Positions 35,932 through 44,852 of a DNA stretch of 64,000 bases are shown here, piece after piece. Position numbers and translations under genes: made by a program. Position 1 is the stretch's first letter. The number at the start of each line of letters is the position of its first letter. The notes beneath the pieces are model-generated. The model was not told the origin of the DNA. It worked only from the letters and a program-made list of their open reading frames with translations, and ran no database searches. The stretch lies in assembly GCF_902809835.1 (NCBI RefSeq), contig NZ_CADDWM010000009.1:62001-126000 (forward strand). The letters are read 5' to 3'. The stretch is from Agromyces sp. Marseille-P2726 (GTDB lineage: Bacteria > Actinomycetota > Actinomycetes > Actinomycetales > Microbacteriaceae).

Positions 35932-37626
35932 TCAGCCCGCGCAGTACGTCAGCTCGACGTCGGAGCGTTGCGGCACGTCTCCGGGGGCGAGCGACTGCTG
36001 CGTCACGGGTGAGCCGGGCTGTGACTCGCACGAGGGGTCGGGTTTCGGGATCGGGTTCAGCTGGAGGTTCTCGGCGGCCAGGTACGAGGATGCCGCGGCG
36101 AGGGTCTGCCCGGTGAGGTCGGTCAGCGTGACGAGACCGCTGGAGATCCGGAAGTCGACCGTCGACCCGGCCTCGGCCGACGTGCCACCCTCGGGCGTCG
36201 TGCCCAGCACGGTGTCGGCGGGCACGGATGGCGAGTTCTCGCGGGTCTCGGTGCCCGGGGCGAGACCGACGGCCTCGAGGTCGAGCTTGGCCTGTTCCAG
36301 CGTCTTGTTCCGCACGTCGGGCACGGTCACCGCCTCACGGCCCGTCGAGACGTAGATCGTGACGGCGGTTCCCGTGTTGACGATCTCGCCGGCGGGCGGA
36401 TCGCTGCGGATGACCTCATCGGCGGGCACGGTGTCGCTGGTCTCGTCGATACGGCTCGCCGGGAGCCCCAGCTCCTGCAACTCGCGCACGGCCTCTTCAT
36501 AGCTGGCGCCCGTCAGCGTGGGGATCTCGCGCGCGTTGGAGGGGAGGTCATCGGCCGGTCGCAGGTTGAACGCCCAGTACATGACCGCGATCACGATGAC
36601 GACGACGGCGATGATGCCCGACCAGATCCAGATCGCCGGAGGGCGCCGCTGCGTGCGGGTCATCGTCTCGTCCTCGGTGAGCTGGCGCAGGGCGAGCTCC
36701 GAGGTCGAGAGGGAGCTGGTCGGCGCGCTGAACAGCATGTCGGCCTCGTCGGGCCGCCGCCGCACGGGGACGCGACCCGCCGCCGCGGCGTCGACGTCGG
36801 CTCGGAACTCGGCCGCCGTCTGGTACCGCTGCTCGCGGTTCTTCGTCAAGGCGTGCAGCACGACCGCATCCAGCGCCGGCGACACCTTCGGGTTGATGAC
36901 GCTCGGCTTGACCGGTCGCTCGCTCACATGCTGGTACGCGACGGCCACAGGTGTGTCGCCGCGGAACGGCGGACGCCCGGTGAGCATCTCGAAGAGCACC
37001 ACGCCCGTGGAGTACAGGTCGGTGCGGGCATCCACCGTCTCGCCCTTCGCCTGCTCGGGTGAGAAGTACGACGCCGTCCCGAGGATGGCGGTGGTCTGCG
37101 CGACCGTCGTCGACGAGTCGGAGACGGCACGGGCGATGCCGAAGTCCATCACCTTCACCTGGCCGGTGGTGGTGATCATGATGTTGCCGGGCTTGATGTC
37201 GCGATGCACGACGCCCGCACGGTGCGAGTACTCGAGGGCGGTGAGCACGCCGTCGATGACCCGAACCGCCGCAACCGGGTCGACCGGTCCGTCGCGGATG
37301 ATGTCCTTGAGCAGGCGCCCCTCCACGTACTCCATCACGATGAAGGGCAGCTGCACCTCGTGGCCTGCGGAGTCGACGACGGTCTCCTCGCCGGCGTCGA
37401 ATACCCGGACGATCGTCGGGTGCGCCATCCGGGCCGCCGACTGCGCCTCCTGCCGGAACCGCATGCGGAACGCAGGATCGGTCGCCAGCTGCGGCTTGAG
37501 GAGCTTGATCGCGACCTGCCGGCCCAGCCGGGCGTCGGATCCGACGTGGACATCCGACATGCCGCCGCGACCGATGAGGGCACCGACTCGGTAACGCCCG
37601 GCGAGCACGCGTCCTTCATCGCTCAC
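35932..37626 (-). CDS. pknB: Serine/threonine protein kinase PknB with three PASTA domains
   Basis: A membrane receptor kinase of about 564 residues that couples peptidoglycan state to growth. The kinase domain is at about 1-270: GRGGMSDVH glycine loop, [12 protein letters not shown] catalytic loop and DFGIAR. A juxtamembrane region is followed by helix IWSGIIAVVVIVIAVMYWAF, then three PASTA repeats outside (beginning IPTLTGASYEEA, VTVPDVRNKTLEQA and VTLTDLTGQTLAAA). I chose GTG at 37626, since GGAG lies six bases upstream; a GTG at 37662 is possible. It is the last gene of the fhaA operon. Confidence 0.96.
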   Translation of the reverse strand: MSDEGRVLAGRYRVGALIGRGGMSDVHVGSDARLGRQVAIKLLKPQLATDPAFRMRFRQEAQSAARMAHPTIVRVFDAGEETVVDSAGHEVQLPFIVMEYVEGRLLKDIIRDGPVDPVAAVRVIDGVLTALEYSHRAGVVHRDIKPGNIMITTTGQVKVMDFGIARAVSDSSTTVAQTTAILGTASYFSPEQAKGETVDARTDLYSTGVVLFEMLTGRPPFRGDTPVAVAYQHVSERPVKPSVINPKVSPALDAVVLHALTKNREQRYQTAAEFRADVDAAAAGRVPVRRRPDEADMLFSAPTSSLSTSELALRQLTEDETMTRTQRRPPAIWIWSGIIAVVVIVIAVMYWAFNLRPADDLPSNAREIPTLTGASYEEAVRELQELGLPASRIDETSDTVPADEVIRSDPPAGEIVNTGTAVTIYVSTGREAVTVPDVRNKTLEQAKLDLEAVGLAPGTETRENSPSVPADTVLGTTPEGGTSAEAGSTVDFRISSGLVTLTDLTGQTLAAASSYLAAENLQLNPIPKPDPSCESQPGSPVTQQSLAPGDVPQRSDVELTYCAG

Positions 37627-37677
37627 GTGCGTCTCCGTCCTCGTCTCGAATCCTCCAGTCACGCTCGGCCCCTGTGA

Positions 37678-39393
37678 TCAGTTCTCGATGTCGACCGTGA
37701 GGGCAGGCGAGAAGGGCGAGTCGAGCTGACCGCAGAAGTACCGGTACGTGACCTGGAACGAGCCTCCGGGGGTGTTGTTCACGTTGACCTGAGCGCTCGT
37801 GGTTCCGGGACCGAAGACCGGGTTGTTCGGGACCGTGGCATCGCCGGTCACCGCGACCTCGTAACCGCTGAGCGTCTGGCCGGCGGGGCAGCTCTGACCG
37901 GGCCAGTTCACGGTGATCTGGCCGACGTCGGGCTGCACGGGGTTGTTCTCGGTCGACGGCGGGTCGGTCGGAGCGCTGGGGGCGACGGGATCGGTGAGGT
38001 ACGTGAGCGTGATCGTGGTGCCCGGCTGCACGGGACCGCTCGGGTTCACCTCGGAGACGGTGTTGGCGAGCCCCGGTTCGGTCGCCGCGGCACCCGCCTG
38101 CCGGTTGACGGGAAGACCCAGCCCCTCGATCTGCGCCGCCGCCTCGTCGATGTTCATGCCGATGTAGGCGTTGCGGTCGATCTGGATGGTCTCGGGCGGA
38201 GCCTCGGTGGGCGTCGGCGTGGGTGTCGGCGTCGGCGTCGCGGTCTGCGTCGGCCGGGCCGTCGTCGTCGTCGGGTCGTCGTTGCCCCGGTTCCCGTTCA
38301 TCGCGAGCGCGATGATCGTGCCGATCAGGACGATCGCCAGGATGGCGATGAGCACGATGAGCGGCCAGGTCCACGGGCTGCGCTTCTTCTTCTCGGGCTC
38401 CTCCTCCTCGACGACCTCGCCATCGGAGATGCCGGCAGCTCCCACGCCTCCGGCCGCGCCCGAGGGCAGGACGGTGGTGGCTGCCGTGGCACCCGACTGG
38501 GGGAGCAGCATCGTCGCGGCCGTCGCCCCCGCGGCACCGAGCACAGCGGGAACGGCTGCACCGGCAGCCTGGACGTCGCCCCGACGGAGCGCGGTGGCCG
38601 CGCGAGCCAGGTGTGCCGCAGACTGCGGGCGGTCGGCGGGATTCTTCGCGATGCACGAGTAGACGAGGTTGCGTACCGGCTCGGAGACCGTCACGGGCAG
38701 GTCGGGCGGCGTCTCATTGATCTGCGCCATCGCGATGGCCACCTGCGACTCGCCCGTGAACGGGCGGCGGCCGGCGAGGGCCTCGTAGGCCACGATTCCG
38801 AGCGAGTAGATGTCGGTCGTGGGCGACGCGGGATGCCCCGACGCCTGTTCGGGCGAGAGGTACTGCACGGTGCCCATGACCTGGCCGGTGGCGGTGAGCG
38901 GTACCTGGTCGGCGATGCGGGCGATGCCGAAGTCGGTGATCTTCACGCGGCCGTCGGGTGTGATGAGCAGGTTGCCGGGCTTGATGTCGCGGTGCACGAG
39001 TCCGGCGGCGTGCGCGGCCTGCAGCGCGGAGGCGGTCTGCGCGACGATGTCGAGCACCTTGTCGGTCGAGAGCACGTGCTCACGCTCGAGGATGGTCGAG
39101 AGGGCCTCGCCGGGTACGAGCTCCATCACGAGGTAGGCGCTGCCCTCCTCCTCGCCGTAGTCGAAGACGTTGGCGATGCCCTCGTGGTTCACGAGCGCGG
39201 CGTGGCGGGCCTCGGCGCGGAACCGCTCGAGGAAGCCGGGGTCGCCGAGGTACTCGTCCTTCAGGATCTTGATCGCGACCTGGCGGCCGATGACGAGGTC
39301 GGTGGCCTGCCACACCTCGCCCATGCCCCCGATGGCTATCCGGGACTGCAGTTCATAGCGTCCCCCGAAGGTGAGCCCTGCGCTCGGTCTCAT
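37678..39393 (-). CDS. pknA: Serine/threonine protein kinase (PknA type) with one PASTA-like and one extra extracellular domain
   Basis: A 571-residue kinase. The N-terminal domain has [24 protein letters not shown] and [12 protein letters not shown] Pro/Ala-rich linker and acidic-basic stretch lead to the helix [22 protein letters not shown] Thr/Pro-rich spacer ([17 protein letters not shown]) follows, then one PASTA-like domain ([18 protein letters not shown]). The last ~90 residues ([20 protein letters not shown]...) look like a beta-sandwich, perhaps FN3-like. Mycobacterial PknA has no PASTA, so this one is longer. ATGA overlap with pbpA. Confidence 0.92.
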   Translation of the reverse strand: MRPSAGLTFGGRYELQSRIAIGGMGEVWQATDLVIGRQVAIKILKDEYLGDPGFLERFRAEARHAALVNHEGIANVFDYGEEEGSAYLVMELVPGEALSTILEREHVLSTDKVLDIVAQTASALQAAHAAGLVHRDIKPGNLLITPDGRVKITDFGIARIADQVPLTATGQVMGTVQYLSPEQASGHPASPTTDIYSLGIVAYEALAGRRPFTGESQVAIAMAQINETPPDLPVTVSEPVRNLVYSCIAKNPADRPQSAAHLARAATALRRGDVQAAGAAVPAVLGAAGATAATMLLPQSGATAATTVLPSGAAGGVGAAGISDGEVVEEEEPEKKKRSPWTWPLIVLIAILAIVLIGTIIALAMNGNRGNDDPTTTTARPTQTATPTPTPTPTPTEAPPETIQIDRNAYIGMNIDEAAAQIEGLGLPVNRQAGAAATEPGLANTVSEVNPSGPVQPGTTITLTYLTDPVAPSAPTDPPSTENNPVQPDVGQITVNWPGQSCPAGQTLSGYEVAVTGDATVPNNPVFGPGTTSAQVNVNNTPGGSFQVTYRYFCGQLDSPFSPALTVDIEN

Positions 39394-40844
39394 TGATTCA
39401 GCACCGCCTCTAGTACCTCTTTTGCCACAGGCGCGGCAATGAGATTGCCGAACCCCTCCTGACCAAGTCCCCCGCCATTCTCCACGAGAACCGTGATCGC
39501 GTATTGCGGGTTGTCGGCGGGGGCAAAACCGGTGAACCACAAGGTGTAAGGGTCGTCCTCGCCGTTCTCCGCTGTACCCGTCTTACCGGCCACGCTGACG
39601 CCGTCTATTCTTGCATTACTCGCAGCACCGTTCTCGACGCCGTTGACCATCATCTCGACCATGGTGTTCGCCGTCTGCTCGCTGATCGCACGGCCGAATT
39701 CCGCGGGTTCGAACTCCTGGAGCGGGGTGAAGTCGGGAGCCGTGATCGAGTCGACGAGGTTCGGATTCATGACGATGCCACCGTTCGCGATCGCGGCCGA
39801 CACCATCGCCATCTGCATCGGCGTCGCCCGCACATCACCCTGCCCGAACGCGGTGAGGGCGGTCTGCGGTTCGTCGAGCCCGCGGGGGTAGGTGCTGACC
39901 TCGGTCGCCGTCGGGATCTCGAACTCGGAGTTGAACCCGAACTTCTCCGCCTGCTGGCGGATGGCCGTGTCGCCGAGCTCCATGCCCAGCTCGGCGAACG
40001 GGATGTTGCACGAGAGCCGCAGCGCGGTGGCGAGGGTGACCTCGGATCCGCCCCCGCAGGTGCCGCCGCCCGAGTTGCGCACCACGGAGTCGGTTCCGGG
40101 CAGCGTCAGCGACGACGGGTTCGGGAAGGTCGACTCGGGGGTGTACCGGCCCGACTCGAGTGCAGCGGCGGTGACGACCAGCTTGAAGACCGAGCCGGGC
40201 GGGTTCATGTCGCCACCGGTCGCGCGGTTGAAGAGCGGGTCGGTCGGGTCGGCCAGGAGGCCTTCGTAGGTCGCCTGCACGGCGGCCGAGTCATGCACGG
40301 CGAGCGCGTTCGGATCGTACGTGGGCTTGGTCACCATGGCGAGGATGCGCCCGGTCGCCGGCTCGGTGACGATGACCGCCCCGGTGTAGTCGCCGAGGGC
40401 ATCCCATGATGCCTGCTGCAGCACGGGGTCGATGGCGACCTCGACCGATGCGCCCATCGGGTCCTGCCCGGAGATGAGGCGGTTCAGCGAGTCGAAGAAT
40501 TGGCTCGACGACTGCCCGCTGAGGTACGAGTTCAGCGATTGCTCGAGTCCGGTCGCCTCGCCGTTGACCGGGATGTACCCCGTGACGGGCGCGTAGAGGG
40601 GGCCGTTCGAGTACACGCGCTGGAACTTGTAGAGGTCATCCGTCGGCTGCGAGAAGGCGATGGGGTCGCCCCCGACGAGGATCGGCCCGCGTTCCACCGA
40701 ATAGCTCTCGTAGAGGGTCCGCGAGTTCCGGGGGTCGGCGGCCAGCGATTCGGCCTGCACGAACTGGATGATCGTCGACGAGACGAACAGCGCCAGGAAC
40801 ATGAGCAGCGCGACGATGGTCACGCGCTTGAGCTCTCGATTCAT
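39390..40844 (-). CDS. pbpA: Penicillin-binding protein PbpA (class B transpeptidase)
   Basis: A 484-residue peptidoglycan transpeptidase with an N-terminal membrane anchor ([20 protein letters not shown]). The catalytic motifs are complete: SxxK in PGSVFKLVV, SxN in RLSCNIPF and KTG in [10 protein letters not shown]. Length and the short N-terminal domain fit the PbpA group paired with RodA. Four-base overlaps with the rodA and pknA neighbours imply coupled translation. Confidence 0.96.
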   Translation of the reverse strand: MNRELKRVTIVALLMFLALFVSSTIIQFVQAESLAADPRNSRTLYESYSVERGPILVGGDPIAFSQPTDDLYKFQRVYSNGPLYAPVTGYIPVNGEATGLEQSLNSYLSGQSSSQFFDSLNRLISGQDPMGASVEVAIDPVLQQASWDALGDYTGAVIVTEPATGRILAMVTKPTYDPNALAVHDSAAVQATYEGLLADPTDPLFNRATGGDMNPPGSVFKLVVTAAALESGRYTPESTFPNPSSLTLPGTDSVVRNSGGGTCGGGSEVTLATALRLSCNIPFAELGMELGDTAIRQQAEKFGFNSEFEIPTATEVSTYPRGLDEPQTALTAFGQGDVRATPMQMAMVSAAIANGGIVMNPNLVDSITAPDFTPLQEFEPAEFGRAISEQTANTMVEMMVNGVENGAASNARIDGVSVAGKTGTAENGEDDPYTLWFTGFAPADNPQYAITVLVENGGGLGQEGFGNLIAAPVAKEVLEAVLNQ

Positions 40845-42265
40845 CCGTCGATCACCAGCCTCGGATGGTTGCGCACCGTGTCGGAGAGCCGAAGCAGCAG
40901 TGCGACGATGATCCAGTGGGCGACGAGCGAGGAGCCGCCCGCCGCGAGGAAGGGCGTCGTCAGGCCGGTCAGCGGGATGACCCGGGTGACGCCGCCGACC
41001 ACGATGAAGACCTGCAGGGCGATGACGAACGCCAGGCCGACGCCGAGGAGCTTGCCGAAGTCGTCCTGTCCGGCGAAGCCGATGCGGAAGCCGCGGGCCA
41101 CGAACAGCACGTACAGGGCGAGGATCGCGAAGACTCCGGCCAGGCCGAGCTCCTCGCCGAGACTCGCGATGATGTAGTCGCTCTGGGGCACAGGTGTGAT
41201 GTCAGGGCGGCCCTGCCCCCAGCCCGTGCCGATGAGCCCGCCATTCGCGAGGCCGAACAGGCCCTGCACGACCTGATAGCTGCCGCCGAACTCCTGGTCG
41301 AAGCGCTCGGGGTTGAACGGGTCGAGCCAGTTCGCGAACCGGTTGCCGACGTAGTCGAGGGTCTGACTGGCGACGAGCGCACCGCCGATGAAGAGCCCGA
41401 GGCCGAGCACGACCCAGGAGAGCCGGCTGGTGGCCACGTACAGCATGACGAGGAAGAGCCCGAAGTACAACAGCGCGGTGCCGAGGTCGCGCTGGAAGAC
41501 GATGACGGCCATCGACAGGGCCCAGACGACGAGCAGGGGACCGAGGTCGCGAGCCCGCGGGAACTGCATGCCGAGGAACTTGCGCCCCACCATCGAGAGC
41601 GAGTCGCGGTTGCGCACGAGATACCCGGCGAAGAAGACCGCGAGCGCGATCTTCGCGATCTCACCCGGCTGGAAGGTGGCGATGCCGATGGAGATCCACA
41701 CCTGGGCGCCGCCCTCGCGGTGACCGAGACCGGGCACGAGGGGCAGGAGCAGCAGCACGATCGCGATGAGCCCCGAGAGGTAGGTGTACCGGAACAGCAC
41801 CCGATGGTTGCGGAGCAGCACGATCGTCACGATTCCGGCGATGATCGCGATCGCGCTCCACACGATCTGGCGCACCGATGCGCTCTCCCAGCCGCTCTCG
41901 GCGTTGGCGATGTCGATGCGGTAGATCATCGCGATGCCGAGGCCGTTCAGCACCGTGGCGATCGGCAGCAGGAACGGGTCGGCGTCGCGCGCGACGAATC
42001 GCATCGCGATGTGCATGCCGAACGCGAGCACCGAGAGGCCGACGCCGAGCAGCACGAGCTGGGTGTCGATGCCGCCCATCGCGCCGAGCTGCACGAGCAC
42101 GATCGCGGCGGCGTTGATCATGCAGGCGACGATGAGCAGCCACAGCTCGGTGTTGCGGAGCTTCTGCGGAAGTCGGATGCGACGCACTCCGCTCGGCGGA
42201 GTGGCCGAGACACCCCCGGGCGGAGTGGTGGTCCGCATCGCGCGACCACCGGCACGGTCAGTCAA
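40841..42265 (-). CDS. rodA: RodA/FtsW-type peptidoglycan glycosyltransferase (SEDS)
   Basis: A 474-residue polytopic SEDS protein that polymerises lipid II in partnership with the class B PBP encoded next. Around ten membrane helices are visible. Conserved pieces are WISIGIATFQPGEIAKIALAVF (with the PGE/K motif), VFQRDLGTALLYFGLF and GEELGLAGVFAIL. The start is TTG at 42265 within TTGACTGA, overlapping pstP; ATG at 42238 is an alternative. The N-terminal 30 residues before the first helix are Pro/Gly-rich. Confidence 0.95.
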   Translation of the reverse strand: MTDRAGGRAMRTTTPPGGVSATPPSGVRRIRLPQKLRNTELWLLIVACMINAAAIVLVQLGAMGGIDTQLVLLGVGLSVLAFGMHIAMRFVARDADPFLLPIATVLNGLGIAMIYRIDIANAESGWESASVRQIVWSAIAIIAGIVTIVLLRNHRVLFRYTYLSGLIAIVLLLLPLVPGLGHREGGAQVWISIGIATFQPGEIAKIALAVFFAGYLVRNRDSLSMVGRKFLGMQFPRARDLGPLLVVWALSMAVIVFQRDLGTALLYFGLFLVMLYVATSRLSWVVLGLGLFIGGALVASQTLDYVGNRFANWLDPFNPERFDQEFGGSYQVVQGLFGLANGGLIGTGWGQGRPDITPVPQSDYIIASLGEELGLAGVFAILALYVLFVARGFRIGFAGQDDFGKLLGVGLAFVIALQVFIVVGGVTRVIPLTGLTTPFLAAGGSSLVAHWIIVALLLRLSDTVRNHPRLVIDG

Positions 42266-43490
42266 CGGACTCCTCCAATCGCTGCACGATGCGGGACGCC
42301 TCCGCGAAGGAGCCGGCGCTGATGGTCTGCTCCACTCGCTGCTGGTCGTATGTGCGGAGGTCGGCGACGTCGATGGTGGTCTCGGTGTGCAGCTCGTGCA
42401 GCGAGAGCGGCCCGAGGTTCTGCTGGATCCCCTGGAAGATCGCGACCCGGCCGTTGGACTCGCCCACGTAGTAGCGGGTCTGCGTCCACTGGTAGCCGAG
42501 TACGAACGCGGTGACGATGGCCGCGATGAGGAGCACGATCCAGAAGCTCCAGACCCAGCGGCGGCGCCGGCGGCGACGCGCGTCCTCTTCGATCAGCTCG
42601 TCGAAGTAGTCCTCGGAGTCGGGCTCGAAATGCGTCTCCTGCACCGGGTGAGGGCGCAGGCTGGGCAGTCGGATGCCGCGTGCGCGCACCGGCTCCGCCG
42701 CGGCGCCGAAGGCGAGCGGTGCCGCCGCCGACCCGACCACCAATGGCGGCGTGGCCGGCGCGGGCGGCTCGCCGATGTCGATCACGACGACGGTGACGTT
42801 GTCGGGCGCGCCGCCGTCGAGCGACGCCTTGACGAGCCGGTCGGCGACCTGCTTGGCGCCGGCATCGGCGGACAGCAGTTCGTGCAGCTTCTCGAACGGC
42901 ACGACCCCCGACAGTCCGTCGGAGCAGAGCATCCAGCGGTCACCGGGCCGGGTGTCGAGCACCATCGAATCGATCTCGGGCGAGGCCTCGACGTCGCCGA
43001 GGACCCGCATGAGCACGGACCGCCGAGGATGCACCATCGCCTCCTCGGCGGTGATGCGCCCGGCATCGACGAGGCGCTGCACGAAGGTGTGGTCGGTCGA
43101 GATCTGGCTGAGCTCCCCTGAACGGAGCAGGTAGATGCGAGAGTCGCCGATGTGCGAGATGACGACCTGATCGTCGTGCAGCAGCACCGCGCTCACGGTG
43201 GTGCCCATGCCCGTGAGCTCGGAGTGGTCGGCCACGGTCTCGGCGAGTTGACGGTTCGCGGCGATCAGGGCGTGCTCGAGGGCCGCCGTCGCCTCGGACG
43301 CCGAATCGTAGTCCGCATCGGCCTCGGCGATGCGCCGTGTGGCGATGGCACTGGCGACGTCACCGCCGGCGTGGCCGCCCATGCCGTCGGCGACGAGGAA
43401 CAGCCGCTGCCCGGCGTACCCCGAGTCCTGGTTGTTCGAGCGGATCCGACCGACGTGCGAGACCGCCGCGCTCGCCTTGACCGTGGCCAT
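42258..43490 (-). CDS. pstP: PP2C-family Ser/Thr phosphatase PstP
   Basis: A 410-residue membrane-bound phosphatase that reverses PknA/PknB phosphorylation. The catalytic domain occupies residues ~1-240: RSNNQDSGYA, LFLVADGMGGHAGGD, LLCSDGLSG-type (WMLCSDGLSGVV) and GGAPDNVTVVVIDI carry the metal-binding Asp residues. A linker, one helix (WSFWIVLLIAAIVTAFVLGY) and an extracellular tail of ~85 residues follow. It is the third gene of the operon; three bases separate it from fhaB. Confidence 0.96.
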   Translation of the reverse strand: MATVKASAAVSHVGRIRSNNQDSGYAGQRLFLVADGMGGHAGGDVASAIATRRIAEADADYDSASEATAALEHALIAANRQLAETVADHSELTGMGTTVSAVLLHDDQVVISHIGDSRIYLLRSGELSQISTDHTFVQRLVDAGRITAEEAMVHPRRSVLMRVLGDVEASPEIDSMVLDTRPGDRWMLCSDGLSGVVPFEKLHELLSADAGAKQVADRLVKASLDGGAPDNVTVVVIDIGEPPAPATPPLVVGSAAAPLAFGAAAEPVRARGIRLPSLRPHPVQETHFEPDSEDYFDELIEEDARRRRRRRWVWSFWIVLLIAAIVTAFVLGYQWTQTRYYVGESNGRVAIFQGIQQNLGPLSLHELHTETTIDVADLRTYDQQRVEQTISAGSFAEASRIVQRLEESVD

Positions 43491-43492
43491 GG

Positions 43493-44050
43493 CTACCGCC
43501 GCAGCTCGAACGTCGTCGCTCCGACCTTCACGGTGGCTCCGAGCGGGATGGGCGTCGGCACGGTCACTCGGGAGCCGTTGAGGAAGGTGCCGTTCGTGGA
43601 ATCGAGGTCCTGGATCATCCAGCGGCCGTTCCAGAGCATGAGGCGGGCGTGGTGCGTCGAGGTGTAGTCGTCGCGGATGATGATCGCCGAGTCGGCCGAC
43701 CGCCCGATCGTGATCTCGTCGCGGCCGAGCGGGAACTCGGTGCCGGCCTTCTGGCCGCTCGTGATCACGAGCTTCGTCGCGTTCTGGGTCGACGCCGTCT
43801 CACCGCCGGGCCCCGACGCCGGGGCCGCGGGGTGCGGGGCCGCACCGGCCGATGCTCCGACGGCCGCCGGCGCAGCCGCCGGGAACGACGCGGCCGGCGC
43901 CGGGGCCTGCGCCGCTCCGGCGTCTGGCTGCAGCTTGCGCACCCGCTGGCCGAACAGGTCGCTGCGGAGGGCGTACACGATGGCGAAGATGAAGACCCAG
44001 AGCAGCACGAGGAAACCGAGCTGAAGAACCAGGAGAGTGAGTTCGCTCAT
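43493..44050 (-). CDS. fhaB: FHA-domain protein FhaB (FipA)
   Basis: A 185-residue phosphothreonine-binding protein of division. The N-terminal hydrophobic segment is LLVLQLGFLVLLWVFIFAIV, followed by an Ala/Pro-rich linker. The C-terminal FHA domain (about 100-185) carries IGRSADSAIIIRDDYTSTHHARL with the Arg, Ser and His that contact phosphothreonine, and DSTNGTFLNG. The ATG overlaps the fhaA stop by four bases. The longer open frame upstream is a shadow of fhaA. Confidence 0.95.
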   Translation of the reverse strand: MSELTLLVLQLGFLVLLWVFIFAIVYALRSDLFGQRVRKLQPDAGAAQAPAPAASFPAAAPAAVGASAGAAPHPAAPASGPGGETASTQNATKLVITSGQKAGTEFPLGRDEITIGRSADSAIIIRDDYTSTHHARLMLWNGRWMIQDLDSTNGTFLNGSRVTVPTPIPLGATVKVGATTFELRR

Positions 44051-44787
44051 TCGCCGGGCCCCCAGAACCCGCCCGGGTCGGACCGGCGGTCGGCGGGGGC
44101 GGCGTTGTGCGCGCCCGTCGCCGACGCCTGCGCGAGCACGCGGAAGACGATGCGCGTGCGCCCGATGGTGATCACCGAATCGGGTTCGAGCACCGCCTCC
44201 GTCACCGGGGCGCCGTTCAGCTGGGTGCCGTTCGTGGAGCCGAGATCGCGGACCCGGGCTCGGGTGCCGTCCCACTGCACCTCGGCGTGGCGCCGAGAGG
44301 CGCCCGAGTCGTCGAGGGTGAGGTCGGCTTCGCTGCCACGACCGATGATCGTGCGTCCCTTGATGATCGGGTGACGCGTGCCACCGACGTCGAGCACCGG
44401 CGTCCAGGCGACGTTGCCCTTCACGTTGCGGGAGTCGACCTGCACCATGCCCTCGGAGAGTGCGGCGTCGGGCTCGAGGGTGATGGAGATGCCCCCGGCG
44501 AATTGGAACCGCTGGTTCGCGGCGTGCTTCTGCACGAGGTCGGTCAGTTCGTCGATCAGCGCCGGCCCGAGGCCGGCCATGCGGTCGTGATCGGCGGGCG
44601 ACATCCGTACCCGGAACGTGTTCGGCACGAGCACCCGGTCGCGAGAGACGACCGCCGCCTTCGTGTCGATCTCGCGCTTGAGTGCCGCGGTGATCTCGAC
44701 GGGCTGCAGCCCCGAGCGGAAGGTCTTGGCGAAAGCGCCGTTGACGGCGCGTTCGAGACCCTTCTCGAAGTTGTCCAGTAGGCCCAC
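44047..44787 (-). CDS. fhaA: DUF3662 and FHA domain protein FhaA
   Basis: A 246-residue protein. The N-terminal DUF3662 domain (MGLLDNFEKGLERAVNGAFAK, residues to ~125) is followed by an FHA domain with IGRGSEADLTLDDSGASRRHAEV and GSTNGTQLNG. In mycobacteria FhaA binds phosphorylated MviN/MurJ and PknB substrates; MurJ here has no kinase-like domain, but the partner is probably conserved. It is the first gene of the seven-gene operon; no clear promoter was identified in the 66 bases before the GH65 stop. Confidence 0.95.
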   Translation of the reverse strand: MGLLDNFEKGLERAVNGAFAKTFRSGLQPVEITAALKREIDTKAAVVSRDRVLVPNTFRVRMSPADHDRMAGLGPALIDELTDLVQKHAANQRFQFAGGISITLEPDAALSEGMVQVDSRNVKGNVAWTPVLDVGGTRHPIIKGRTIIGRGSEADLTLDDSGASRRHAEVQWDGTRARVRDLGSTNGTQLNGAPVTEAVLEPDSVITIGRTRIVFRVLAQASATGAHNAAPADRRSDPGGFWGPGE

Positions 44788-44852
44788 AGGTCTCCCGATC
44801 CGGTTCCGTGATTGTGTGTCATGTTAGCGGTGGCGTCTGGGAACGCTCCCGA

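Noticed and set aside
40865..42322. A 485-codon open frame antisense to rodA.
   Set aside because: The same mirror effect; the SEDS protein on the other strand has clear motifs and operon context.
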